Source: Chitinophagaceae bacterium (GTDB lineage Bacteria; Bacteroidota; Bacteroidia; Chitinophagales; Chitinophagaceae). From it: a stretch of 14,111 nucleotides of DNA. The stretch covers positions 1 through 14,111 of the forward strand of contig JAIEQT010000348.1 of NCBI GenBank assembly GCA_019747455.1. Direction: 5' to 3'. Both the position numbers and the translations under genes were made by a program. Below the pieces are notes generated by a model. That model was not told where the DNA came from. It searched no databases and worked only from the letters and a program-made list of their open reading frames with translations. Each line of letters begins with the position of its first letter. Position 1 is the stretch's first letter. This document shows, one piece after another, positions 1-7,978 of this stretch.

Positions 1-1
1 G

Positions 2-307
2 CAGGTATACGATGTAGTTCGATTAATTCCTACAGGGAGGGTTACATCATATGGAGCTATTGCATTTTTTCTGGGTACAAAGATGAGTGCACGTATGGTT
101 GGCTGGGCCATGAATGCAGCTCATGGTATGAAAGATGTACCGGCTCATCGGGTGGTAAACAGAAACGGAATGCTTTCGGGTAAAATGCATTTCGCAACAC
201 CTACGCATATGGAAGCATTACTTAAAAAAGAAAAGATAATAGTTGAAAATGATCAGGTAGTTGATTTTGAAAAAAAATTTTGGGATCCTGCCAAAGAGCT
301 ATCCTAA
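2..307 (+). CDS. Alkyltransferase-like (MGMT-family) DNA-binding protein, 3' part
   Basis: The frame is open from the left edge, so the gene is 5'-truncated; the ATG at 83 is internal because family sequence (VVRLIPTGRVTSYGAIA) continues upstream of it. The visible 101 residues cover the DNA-binding C-terminal domain of O6-alkylguanine-DNA alkyltransferases, including the helix with SARMVGWAMN, where the family has its nucleotide-flipping arginine. The active-site motif, PCHRV in true alkyltransferases, reads PAHRV here (Ala codon 143-145), followed by VNRNGMLSG. By family knowledge, Cys-less members (ATL proteins) bind alkylated guanine and flag it for nucleotide excision repair instead of removing the alkyl group. 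The protein is therefore probably a cytoplasmic lesion sensor, not a repair enzyme. ComB follows 15 bases downstream with no apparent functional link. Confidence 0.85.
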   Translation, partial: QVYDVVRLIPTGRVTSYGAIAFFLGTKMSARMVGWAMNAAHGMKDVPAHRVVNRNGMLSGKMHFATPTHMEALLKKEKIIVENDQVVDFEKKFWDPAKELS

Positions 308-309
308 TG

Positions 310-317
310 TATATTTG
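310..317 (+). promoter_or_regulatory. Possible Bacteroidetes -7 box before comB
   Basis: TATATTTG fits the Bacteroidetes -7 consensus TAnnTTTG. It ends 5 bases before the comB ATG, so a start site at the usual distance would give an almost leaderless mRNA. No TTTG is seen at the expected 19-21 base spacing upstream; the nearest, at 279-282, is about 27 bases away. The call is tentative. Confidence 0.3.
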
Positions 318-322
318 CGCAA

Positions 323-1054
323 ATGAGCAAAAAGCCATCACTCCATACTATTCTCTCTCCTCGCCTACTTGATATTTACGATATATCAAATAGTATCGTT
401 GTTATTATTGATGTATTCAGAGCAACCTCAACTATTGCTACTGCATTATATAATGGCGCATCCCGAATTATCCCGGTAGATACCGTTGCTAAATGTATTC
501 AACTGGGTAAAACAACCGGCGGGATCACAGCCGGGGAGCGCGATGGAAAAGTAATTGAGGGTTTAGCTCATGGTAATTCTCCGGCTGAATATCCACGATC
601 TTTTATTGCAGGAAAAACCTTAGTATTAACAACTACGAATGGTACTAAGTTGTTACACATGGCACTTCAAAATGGAGCCGCTGAAATTATTACAGGTTCT
701 TTTCCCAATTTGGATGCTGTGTGCAGGTATTTAAGTAAGGAACAAAAAAATGTTTTTTTAGGTTGCTCTGCATGGAAAGATCGATTCAATTTGGAAGATG
801 CGCTTTTTGCTGGCGCTGTTATTGAGCAAGTAAAAGATCATTTTACCATTCATTGCGATAGTAGCTTAATGGCGGCAGAAATGTATGCGCTACATAAAGA
901 TGATATGGCATCTTTTATTAGGAAAACCACCCATTGGCATAGATTGGCGCAGTATGGGTTAGAGAAAGACCTAGCCTACTGCGTAACGCCTAATCAGGCC
1001 AATATTTTACCCATTTATCAAAATGGGGACCTTATTGTTAAACAAGATGTTTAG
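323..1054 (+). CDS. comB: 2-phosphosulfolactate phosphatase (ComB family)
   Basis: The 243-residue protein has full family length. Conserved ComB blocks appear in order: IIDVFRATST (about 28-37), GERDG (71-75), HGNSP (83-87), TTTNGT (103-108) and GCSAWKDRFNLEDALFAGAV. The founding archaeal enzyme hydrolyses (2R)-2-phospho-3-sulfolactate to sulfolactate with Mg2+, in coenzyme M synthesis. There is no comA or comC near it, and Bacteroidetes do not make coenzyme M, so the physiological substrate here is uncertain; a part in sulfonate or sulfonolipid metabolism is only a guess. The ATG at 323 gives a normal N-terminus. There is no Shine-Dalgarno, and a possible -7 box lies just upstream. The following gene is 96 bases away with its own candidate promoter, so comB is probably not co-transcribed with it. 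Confidence 0.85.
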   Translation: MSKKPSLHTILSPRLLDIYDISNSIVVIIDVFRATSTIATALYNGASRIIPVDTVAKCIQLGKTTGGITAGERDGKVIEGLAHGNSPAEYPRSFIAGKTLVLTTTNGTKLLHMALQNGAAEIITGSFPNLDAVCRYLSKEQKNVFLGCSAWKDRFNLEDALFAGAVIEQVKDHFTIHCDSSLMAAEMYALHKDDMASFIRKTTHWHRLAQYGLEKDLAYCVTPNQANILPIYQNGDLIVKQDV

Positions 1055-1114
1055 ATTAACAAAGATTTCATCCTCTTTTTTGTATTTCATTTCATAAATC
1101 GAGCATCTTTCCTT

Positions 1115-1122
1115 TACTTTTG
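1115..1122 (+). promoter_or_regulatory. Possible -7 box for the SNF2 helicase gene
   Basis: TACTTTTG matches TAnnTTTG and ends 28 bases before the ATG at 1151. A start site a few bases downstream would fall near 1126-1130. That would exclude an in-frame TTG at 1127 as the translation start and support the ATG. Only a poor TTCA (1091-1094) stands at the -33 distance, so support is moderate. Confidence 0.35.
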
Positions 1123-1150
1123 CAAATTGCGCTGTTTTGAATTTTTAATC

Positions 1151-4100
1151 ATGGCATTACCGTATTTAATTAAGCATATATATAACAACGGAACCGAAGA
1201 AGTAATACGTAGAGGGAAGAAAATTCACGCATTGGGAAATGTAGAATTGATAGAGTACGATGATCTTATCGGGAATATCATTTTTCGCGTCAAAGACGAT
1301 GGATATGCAACTTTTTACAAAGTACATATCACACAATTTAAAGATGCTAAAACACTTTCACTCAGGTGTACTTGTCCGTATAATCTTTCGGAAGTATGCA
1401 GGCATAAAGCTGGGGCACTATTCCATTTACAGGATATGCTCGATAGGAATATGTTGGGTGATAAAGAAACAGTATACGATCAGAAGCATACCGTTGTAAA
1501 AATTAAACAATTGGATATTAAGCTGCTTCGCATGCTTACTTCCGTTGAAAGCTTTAACGAGGCAGAAAATTTTATACAATCTCAAAAAGCGCATATTCAT
1601 GAGGCTGCTAATGAAAGAGTAAAGGCCTCTGTTGAATTAGGTGGAGAGCAGTATCAGATACTCATTCAAAAAAATGAAGAACGGAATTTTGATACCAGTT
1701 GTACCTGTAATTCAGAAAAAGCACATCCACTCTGTGTGCATAAGACCATTGTATTACTTCAGTTATTAAAACAATCTGGCGCAAATTATTTTGATACTAT
1801 CCGAAACTGGGATAAAGAGAAAAACAAACTGCTTTCCTTATATGGTTACTCTTTAGAGGACAATTTAGATGGAAAGTTTGAATTTACTTATACCGATGGG
1901 AAACCTTTCTTACGACTATTAGACAGCTCTATAAAAAGAGTTACTATAACACCGGGTACTGAGCTAAGGCCAAAGCCGGTAGAACAGCCTGTAGTTATGG
2001 CTTCCGATGCATTATCTGAAGAGCCAGATAATACGAGCTATAAATTGGGGGTTGTAATTGTGGCTAATCAAACACAATATCCGTATACGCAATTTGAATT
2101 AGTACAAGGAGAAGCCGATGATGCACTCACAAAATTTGTATCTAAAACAGCTAAACTTGATTTATCGAAGTTTATTAATACGGATCCTCTCTCAGAAGAC
2201 GATAAAATGTTGGTACAGCAGCTGCGTAAATTATTACCCGGTGAAGTAAGCAGGTATTTAAATCGGAATTCTCCTTTTAGTGGTATCTGGGAAAATATTA
2301 TCCAGCAGCATAATGATGAGTTACCTGAAGAAACACGGCATCTTATTAATGAATACTTACATCCTAAGTATAAAAAACTATTTGCAGAATTAGCAGAATC
2401 TCCTTTTGTATTTTATTTACCCTCGGGTAAAAGTTTCACTACGGCTAATTTGGAACAGGCTTCCTTAATGGAACAAGCTATTAGTCCAGATTTCGAGATT
2501 AGTTATCAGCAGTATCAGTATATTATTGATTGTAGGGTTAAGTTACCTCTTGCCGATCTGAATATCACTGATAATGAATGTGAATCGCCCTTTTTCTTTC
2601 AATATCACCAGCAGTTTTTTATCTGGAAAAAACCGGAAGATATTTTAGCGGTAGAAAGGTTTATGCCGGAGGGTAAAATTATTATTTCCGAAGAGAACTG
2701 GCCGGAGAAATTACAATCTTTTGTACTTCCGCTTTCTAAAGAGTATAATGTTCACTTTGCTAATGTAAAAAAAGAAGAATTACGCGATGTTAAGCCCGAA
2801 ATAAAAATCATATTGAAAGAGAAAGGAGAATACTTATTATTTCAACCGGTATTTAATTATAAGGGGTATGATGTGATGGTTCAGGACAAAGAAAAAATTT
2901 TCCTTCCCCAAGCAGATAAATTATTGGTTATACATAGAAATGTACAGGCAGAGCGTGAGTTGTTAAGTAGAATTGAGGCGTTACATTCTGGTTTTGTGAA
3001 ACCTGCAGAATCAAATGTATTGGCGTTAAAAGGGAAAGAAGTGTTGAGAAATAACTGGTTTTTCTTATTTATTGATGCTGTGAAGGAAATGAATATTCCT
3101 GTTTATGGTTTTGAAGCGTTGAAGAATTTCCGCTTTAATACGGCTAAGCCTTCTACCAAAATATTTATCAGCAGTAATACTGATTGGTTTGATGCAAAAG
3201 TTCAGATACAGTTTGGTGATCAGAAAGTTACGGTGGATGAGGTTAAGAAAGCATTAGCCAATAAACAGCAATTTGTTCAACTTACGGATGGTACTTTAGG
3301 GATACTTCCGGAAGAGTGGATAAAGAAATATTCTTTATTATTTAGAGTGGGTGATGGAAAGGCGGGCAATATCAAATTAAGTAAATATCATTTTAGTGTT
3401 ATTGAAGAGCTGTATTTGCAGCGTGATGAAGAAGAGCTCCAGTTTCAACTGGAGGAAAAGTATGAACGCTTAAAAGATAATCATGCGATTAAGCCAATTC
3501 CTGCACCGGCTCATTTAAAATCGATATTACGCCCTTATCAGGAGAGTGGTTTTCAATGGTTAAATTATTTGCGTGAAGTGCAATGGGGAGGAATTTTAGC
3601 GGATGATATGGGCTTGGGTAAAACGATTCAAGCTTTGAGCTTCTTGCATCACCTTAAAAAAGAGCAAGGAACCCTAAAGGCTTTGGTTGTTTGTCCAACA
3701 ACTTTGATGTACAACTGGCAAAATGAGATCAAGAAATTTACACCGGAACTACGGTTTTATGTACATCATGGGGGCATGCGTGAAAAAGATGGAATCGCGG
3801 CAGCTGATATGGATATTATAATTACTACGTACGGTACCTTACGAAGTGATATCAGACAGTTTGTAGAAATTAATTTTGACTATGTGGTACTTGATGAGAG
3901 TCAGGCTATTAAGAACCCGGGAAGTAAAGTTACTAAAGCCGCTTCATTGCTTAAAGCAAAAAGTCGCTTATGTTTGAGCGGCACCCCGTTACAAAATAAT
4001 ACATTCGACATATTTGCTCAGATGAATTTTCTGAATCCGGGTATGTTAGGAAGTATGGAATTTTTTAAACAGGAGTTCTCTATTCCGATTGACAAGTTTG

Positions 4101-4915
4101 GAGAGAAAGAACAAAAAGATCATCTGCGAAAACTATTGTATCCTTTTATTTTAAGAAGAACAAAAGAGCAAGTAGCCAAAGACTTACCCGAGAAGCAGGA
4201 AATGGTTCTCTTCTGCGAAATGGGTGAGGAACAACGTAAGATTTATGATGCGTATAGAAATGATTATCGGGATAAAATTCTAGGTGTTGTTGAAAATCAA
4301 GGTATACAAAAATCACAGCTCACCATTTTACAGGGATTGATGAAATTGCGACAAATTTGTGATAGCCCCGCTATTGTAAAGGAAGAAGAACAATATCCTA
4401 ATGTTTCTGTTAAGCTTGAGGAGATAGGAAGAGAAATTACGGAGAATATCAGTAACCATAAAGCGTTGGTGTTTTCCCAGTTTTTGGGTATGCTTTCTTT
4501 GATTAAAGAAAAGATGAAAGAGCTTGGAGTAGACTATGAATATTTTGATGGTAGTAGTACGGTGAACGAAAGAGAGAGAGCTATCCAGCGTTTTCAAAAC
4601 GATGATAGTTGTAGGGTGTTTTTGATATCTTTAAAAGCAGGGGGGGTGGGATTAAATTTAACTGCTGCTGATTATGTATACATTGTAGATCCCTGGTGGA
4701 ATCCGGCTGTAGAGCAACAAGCCATAGATCGAACACATCGAATCGGACAAACAAAAAATATTTTTGCGTATCGCATGATTTGTACAGATACGGTAGAAGA
4801 TAAAATTCTTAAGCTTCAGGAACGTAAACGTAATCTTGCCCGAGAAGTGATTACGGATGATGAAGGTTTTGTAAAGAGCCTTACAAAAGAAGATGTGGAA
4901 TACTTATTTAGTTAG
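1151..4915 (+). CDS. SNF2-family DNA helicase/ATPase with tandem SWIM zinc motifs
   Basis: The protein has 1254 residues from the ATG at 1151; an in-frame TTG at 1127 lies at the likely transcription start and is not used here. Near the N-terminus are two SWIM-type CxC...CxH motifs: C73, C75, C83, H85 and C184, C186, C195, H197. A long middle region (about 230-770) has no motif I can name. The C-terminal half is a complete SNF2 motor: Walker A DMGLGKT (819-825), motif II DESQ (915-918), motif III LSGTPLQN, the helicase-C block FDGSSTVNERERAIQRF, motif V LKAGGVGLN and motif VI QAIDRTHRIGQ. By family knowledge such proteins are ATP-driven double-stranded-DNA translocases that remodel protein-DNA complexes, with SWIM fingers binding DNA or protein. 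The target is unknown. All motor motifs are intact, so it should be active. It stands alone between its own promoter and the outer-membrane gene. Confidence 0.92.
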   Translation: MALPYLIKHIYNNGTEEVIRRGKKIHALGNVELIEYDDLIGNIIFRVKDDGYATFYKVHITQFKDAKTLSLRCTCPYNLSEVCRHKAGALFHLQDMLDRNMLGDKETVYDQKHTVVKIKQLDIKLLRMLTSVESFNEAENFIQSQKAHIHEAANERVKASVELGGEQYQILIQKNEERNFDTSCTCNSEKAHPLCVHKTIVLLQLLKQSGANYFDTIRNWDKEKNKLLSLYGYSLEDNLDGKFEFTYTDGKPFLRLLDSSIKRVTITPGTELRPKPVEQPVVMASDALSEEPDNTSYKLGVVIVANQTQYPYTQFELVQGEADDALTKFVSKTAKLDLSKFINTDPLSEDDKMLVQQLRKLLPGEVSRYLNRNSPFSGIWENIIQQHNDELPEETRHLINEYLHPKYKKLFAELAESPFVFYLPSGKSFTTANLEQASLMEQAISPDFEISYQQYQYIIDCRVKLPLADLNITDNECESPFFFQYHQQFFIWKKPEDILAVERFMPEGKIIISEENWPEKLQSFVLPLSKEYNVHFANVKKEELRDVKPEIKIILKEKGEYLLFQPVFNYKGYDVMVQDKEKIFLPQADKLLVIHRNVQAERELLSRIEALHSGFVKPAESNVLALKGKEVLRNNWFFLFIDAVKEMNIPVYGFEALKNFRFNTAKPSTKIFISSNTDWFDAKVQIQFGDQKVTVDEVKKALANKQQFVQLTDGTLGILPEEWIKKYSLLFRVGDGKAGNIKLSKYHFSVIEELYLQRDEEELQFQLEEKYERLKDNHAIKPIPAPAHLKSILRPYQESGFQWLNYLREVQWGGILADDMGLGKTIQALSFLHHLKKEQGTLKALVVCPTTLMYNWQNEIKKFTPELRFYVHHGGMREKDGIAAADMDIIITTYGTLRSDIRQFVEINFDYVVLDESQAIKNPGSKVTKAASLLKAKSRLCLSGTPLQNNTFDIFAQMNFLNPGMLGSMEFFKQEFSIPIDKFGEKEQKDHLRKLLYPFILRRTKEQVAKDLPEKQEMVLFCEMGEEQRKIYDAYRNDYRDKILGVVENQGIQKSQLTILQGLMKLRQICDSPAIVKEEEQYPNVSVKLEEIGREITENISNHKALVFSQFLGMLSLIKEKMKELGVDYEYFDGSSTVNERERAIQRFQNDDSCRVFLISLKAGGVGLNLTAADYVYIVDPWWNPAVEQQAIDRTHRIGQTKNIFAYRMICTDTVEDKILKLQERKRNLAREVITDDEGFVKSLTKEDVEYLFS

Positions 4916-4924
4916 CAGCCTATT

Positions 4925-4968
4925 GCTTTCTAGCTTTCACCGATTATTAACCAAGGCTTTCCGATTAT
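4925..4968. repeat. Short imperfect direct repeats in the helicase-OMP intergenic region
   Basis: GCTTTC occurs at 4925-4930, 4933-4938 and 4956-4961. CCGATTAT occurs at 4940-4947 and 4961-4968, so the last two units resemble a degenerate duplication of GCTTTC(AC)CGATTAT about 22 bases apart. It could be a regulator site for the downstream outer-membrane gene or chance. No clear terminator hairpin and no TAnnTTTG box were found in this 128-base gap. Confidence 0.25.
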
Positions 4969-5043
4969 CATAATAGCTTGCCGTTCGAAGTATTTGGAGC
5001 AGCATGGTTATGAGGTATTGATAATTTTACAGATATCGTTTTT

Positions 5044-7914
5044 ATGAAAAAATTACAGTTATTAGGTGTTTTAATGGTGAGCATGATGGCGATACAAGCG
5101 CAAAACACGGCATCGCTGAAAGGTAAGCTTGTAGATACTGTTGGTAAACAGGTGTTAAAAGATGCTTCAGTAACTATTCTTGATGCCAAGGACTCTACCT
5201 TGGAAGTATTCGGATTAACTAAACAAGATGGTAGCTTTAGTTTGGATAATATTTCTTTTGGCGATATGATCGTTCAAATAAAATTTGCCGGATATGAATC
5301 CTATTCTAAAAAAATAAATTTTTCAAAAGCAAACATAAGAGTTGATTTAGGAAATATCTATCTGAAACAAACGGCAAACGACTTGGGTAATGTAACCGTT
5401 ACCCAATCACCAATGACGATAAAAAAAGATACGGTTGAATTTAATGCTTCAAGTTTTAAGACTAAGCCCAATGCGGTGATGGAAGACTTGCTTAAAAAAT
5501 TACCCGGGGTACAAGTAGATAAAGATGGAACGGTAAAAGCGCAAGGGGAACAAGTGCAAAGAGTACTGGTTGATGGGAAAAGATTTTTTGGCGACGATCC
5601 CAAACTGGCTACCAAAAATCTGCCTCCTGATATGATTGATAAAATTCAGGTATTCGATGCGTTGAGTGACCAAAGTGCTTTTACCGGATTCGATGATGGA
5701 AATAGAGTTAAAACGATAAATATCACTACAAAAAAAGATAAGCGAAAAGGATATTTCGGAAGAGCTACCCTGGGAGCAGGTGCCTCAACAACGGAAGGCG
5801 TATACGATAACAGTGTAAATATGAGCCATTTTAATGGTGATATGCAATTAACTTTTATCGGTCAAGCCAACAATGTGAATAAGCAAAATTTCAGTGTTCA
5901 AGATATTTTAGGTTCTCTTGGTGGCGGTAATTTCGGCGGCGGTGGTGGTGGCGGCAGAGGTGGTGGTGGTATTGCAATTGGCGGCGGAGCTGTGGCAGGA
6001 TTATTAGGTACCGGAAGCGGCGGAGGTATCGTTAATACTTGGGCCGGCGGCTTAAACTATAAAGATAATTGGGGAAAGAAAACATCCGTATCGGGTAGTT
6101 ATTTTTATAATGATCAAAAAACATATCGGGATCAAAATTCATTCACACAAAATTTGATTCCGGGTAATGCAGACTCATCTATTTTTAATACATCTATCCA
6201 AAACGCTATTACCCAAAATAAAAACCATAGAATCAATTTTAATATTGAACATCAATTCGATTCAATGAATTCAATGATCATCCGTCCGAATTTCAGTTTT
6301 CAAAATACAGACGCGCAAAATGATCAAATCACTACTTCAACGCGAGGTACCGCTAAGAATTTAAATAGCTCTATAGCAACCAGTGATAGGGTTAGTGATG
6401 GATTTAATGGAAGTATAGAAGCAACTTTTCGACATAGATTCAAAAAACGTGGTAGAACGTATTCTATTGCTTTTAATCCATCGAGAACAACGAATGATGG
6501 TAATGGATATAATTATTCAATAAATAGATACTTTAATACCCCAACGCCTTACGCAGATACTATCAATCAGATTAATCGTACCAATAGAGATGGTAATACA
6601 TTCAATACAACGATATCATATACCGAACCAATCGGGAGAAATCAAATTTTAGAGCTTAATTATAATTATAATGCTAATGTAAATAATTCAGGAACTAAAA
6701 CGTATGCATTTAATAAGAATACAAATAATTATGATATAGTAGTTCCCAATCTTACTAATGTTTTTGAGAATACGTTTACGTCAAATCGGTTCACCCTAAA
6801 TTATCGCATTCAACATGCGAAATACAATTTTAGTATTGGTTCAGGAATTCAAGCGGGTGAGTTGATTAGTAAAAATGTTACCAAAGACAGTAGTATTACC
6901 CAAAACTTTGTGAATTTCTTCCCTACTATGAATTTCAGGTATGATTTTTCAAAAACTAAAAATTTGCGAATTTTCTATAATGGAAGGACCAACCAACCAA
7001 GTGCATCTCAATTACAGCCGGTAATCGATAATTCGAATCCACTAAATATCAGAACCGGTAATCCTGAATTGAAACAGCAGTTTATTCATACATTCAGGAT
7101 ACTGTATAATTCTTTCGACTTATTTACGCAGAAAATTATTTTCGCTACTATTAATGCGTCCTTCACGGCAAACGATATTCAAAATTCAACTACTTTTTTG
7201 CCCAATGGGGCCCAATTTACAAAACCAGTTAACTTAAGTGGAACTTACAATATCAATGGATTCTTTAATTATGGCTTCCCCCTAAAGAAACCCAAGAGTA
7301 ATATTAATCTAGGATTGGCATTATCTAATTCTCAAAGTCAGACTTTAGTAAACAATCAATCGAACTATACACGGAATACTGTTTCAGGTTTTAATGCTTC
7401 GTGGACTACCAACTTGAAAGACAATTTCGATATGAATTTTTCATCTAACTCATCATTTACTTTTGCACGGTATACTCTTCAGCCGGAACAAAATGGTGAC
7501 TTCTTTACGCAAACATTTACGGCAGAACCTACTTATTATACAAAGAGTGGATGGGTATTATCAACAGACTTTAGCTATATTAAGAATACCGGTAGAGCTG
7601 AGGGTTTTAATACCAGCATCCCTTTATGGAGCGCTAGTATTGCAAAGCAATTATTTAAAAAGAAGGAAGGTGAAATCAAATTCTATGTATTTGATTTGCT
7701 AAATCAAAATGTTAGCATTACGCGAAATGTAACCGGCAATACTATTCAAGATGTATCTACCAGAGTGCTTACAAGATATTTTATGCTAAGTTTTACCTAT
7801 AATCTACGCCGTTTTGGAGCACAGGGTAATCAGCAAAGAAATCCAATGATGGATATGTTTAGGGGTAATAGAATGCCTGGTGGAAATAATATGATGCGTA
7901 ATTTCAGAAATTAG
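5044..7914 (+). CDS. Outer-membrane beta-barrel protein, TonB-receptor-like (OMP_b-brl_3 type)
   Basis: This 956-residue protein starts with a Sec signal peptide: KK, a hydrophobic core LLGVLMVSMMA, and likely cleavage after IQA at residue 19. Residues about 24-108 look like a carboxypeptidase-regulatory-like beta-sandwich (LKGKLVDTVGKQVLKDASVTI, DGSFSLDNI, IKFAGYES). Residues about 125-220 resemble a plug (NAVMEDLLKKLPGVQVDKDG, QRVLVDGKRFFGDDP). From about 235 to 930, alternating aromatic and polar strands fit a barrel, ending in RYFMLSFTYNLRRF. A glycine-rich insert (about 291-328) and a Met/Asn/Gly-rich tail of about 25 residues follow the pattern of surface loops and linkers in this family. 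No TonB box or SusD partner is evident, so the substrate cannot be named; transport and adhesion are both possible. It appears to be a single-gene unit, 128 bases after the helicase and 265 before the arginine genes. Confidence 0.85.
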   Translation: MKKLQLLGVLMVSMMAIQAQNTASLKGKLVDTVGKQVLKDASVTILDAKDSTLEVFGLTKQDGSFSLDNISFGDMIVQIKFAGYESYSKKINFSKANIRVDLGNIYLKQTANDLGNVTVTQSPMTIKKDTVEFNASSFKTKPNAVMEDLLKKLPGVQVDKDGTVKAQGEQVQRVLVDGKRFFGDDPKLATKNLPPDMIDKIQVFDALSDQSAFTGFDDGNRVKTINITTKKDKRKGYFGRATLGAGASTTEGVYDNSVNMSHFNGDMQLTFIGQANNVNKQNFSVQDILGSLGGGNFGGGGGGGRGGGGIAIGGGAVAGLLGTGSGGGIVNTWAGGLNYKDNWGKKTSVSGSYFYNDQKTYRDQNSFTQNLIPGNADSSIFNTSIQNAITQNKNHRINFNIEHQFDSMNSMIIRPNFSFQNTDAQNDQITTSTRGTAKNLNSSIATSDRVSDGFNGSIEATFRHRFKKRGRTYSIAFNPSRTTNDGNGYNYSINRYFNTPTPYADTINQINRTNRDGNTFNTTISYTEPIGRNQILELNYNYNANVNNSGTKTYAFNKNTNNYDIVVPNLTNVFENTFTSNRFTLNYRIQHAKYNFSIGSGIQAGELISKNVTKDSSITQNFVNFFPTMNFRYDFSKTKNLRIFYNGRTNQPSASQLQPVIDNSNPLNIRTGNPELKQQFIHTFRILYNSFDLFTQKIIFATINASFTANDIQNSTTFLPNGAQFTKPVNLSGTYNINGFFNYGFPLKKPKSNINLGLALSNSQSQTLVNNQSNYTRNTVSGFNASWTTNLKDNFDMNFSSNSSFTFARYTLQPEQNGDFFTQTFTAEPTYYTKSGWVLSTDFSYIKNTGRAEGFNTSIPLWSASIAKQLFKKKEGEIKFYVFDLLNQNVSITRNVTGNTIQDVSTRVLTRYFMLSFTYNLRRFGAQGNQQRNPMMDMFRGNRMPGGNNMMRNFRN

Positions 7915-7920
7915 GCATAG

Positions 7921-7932
7921 GTTAAATTTAAC
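7921..7932. promoter_or_regulatory. 12-bp perfect palindrome upstream of the arginine promoter
   Basis: GTTAAATTTAAC is its own reverse complement. It lies 6 bases after the outer-membrane gene's stop codon and about 30 bases upstream of the -7 box at 7963. It could be an operator or a weak, AT-rich transcript-end hairpin. It does not match the E. coli ARG box. Confidence 0.3.
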
Positions 7933-7944
7933 TGAAAGATGGCT

Positions 7945-7958
7945 TAATTCACGAATTA
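7945..7958. promoter_or_regulatory. Inverted repeat overlapping the arginine-operon promoter, candidate operator
   Basis: TAATTC-AC-GAATTA is a perfect 6-2-6 inverted repeat that ends 4 bases before the -7 box, inside the promoter spacer where a bound repressor would block polymerase. Its half-sites face the opposite way to the E. coli ArgR box (TGAAT...ATTCA), so the cognate regulator is not identified. The centre lies 25 bp from that of the palindrome at 7921-7932. Confidence 0.35.
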
Positions 7959-7962
7959 TAGC

Positions 7963-7970
7963 TAACTTTG
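7963..7970 (+). promoter_or_regulatory. Likely -7 box of the arginine operon promoter
   Basis: TAACTTTG matches the Bacteroidetes -7 consensus TAnnTTTG. A start site a few bases downstream (about 7974-7978) places the leader ORF ATG (7979) at the very 5' end of the transcript. No good TTTG is found at the -33 position, which would make this a weak or regulator-assisted promoter. Confidence 0.5.
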
Positions 7971-7978
7971 CGCTTTTA

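Noticed and set aside
1127..1150. TTG start for the SNF2 helicase adding eight residues
   Set aside because: It lies at the expected transcription start just after the -7 box; the ATG at 1151 gives a normal N-terminus.
5914..6027. CRISPR-like or mobile repeat in the glycine-rich stretch
   Set aside because: It is an in-frame GGN codon run without spacers or terminal repeats.
7945..7958. ArgR ARG box
   Set aside because: Half-sites are ATTC...GAAT, opposite in orientation to TGAAT...ATTCA; only a generic operator candidate can be claimed.
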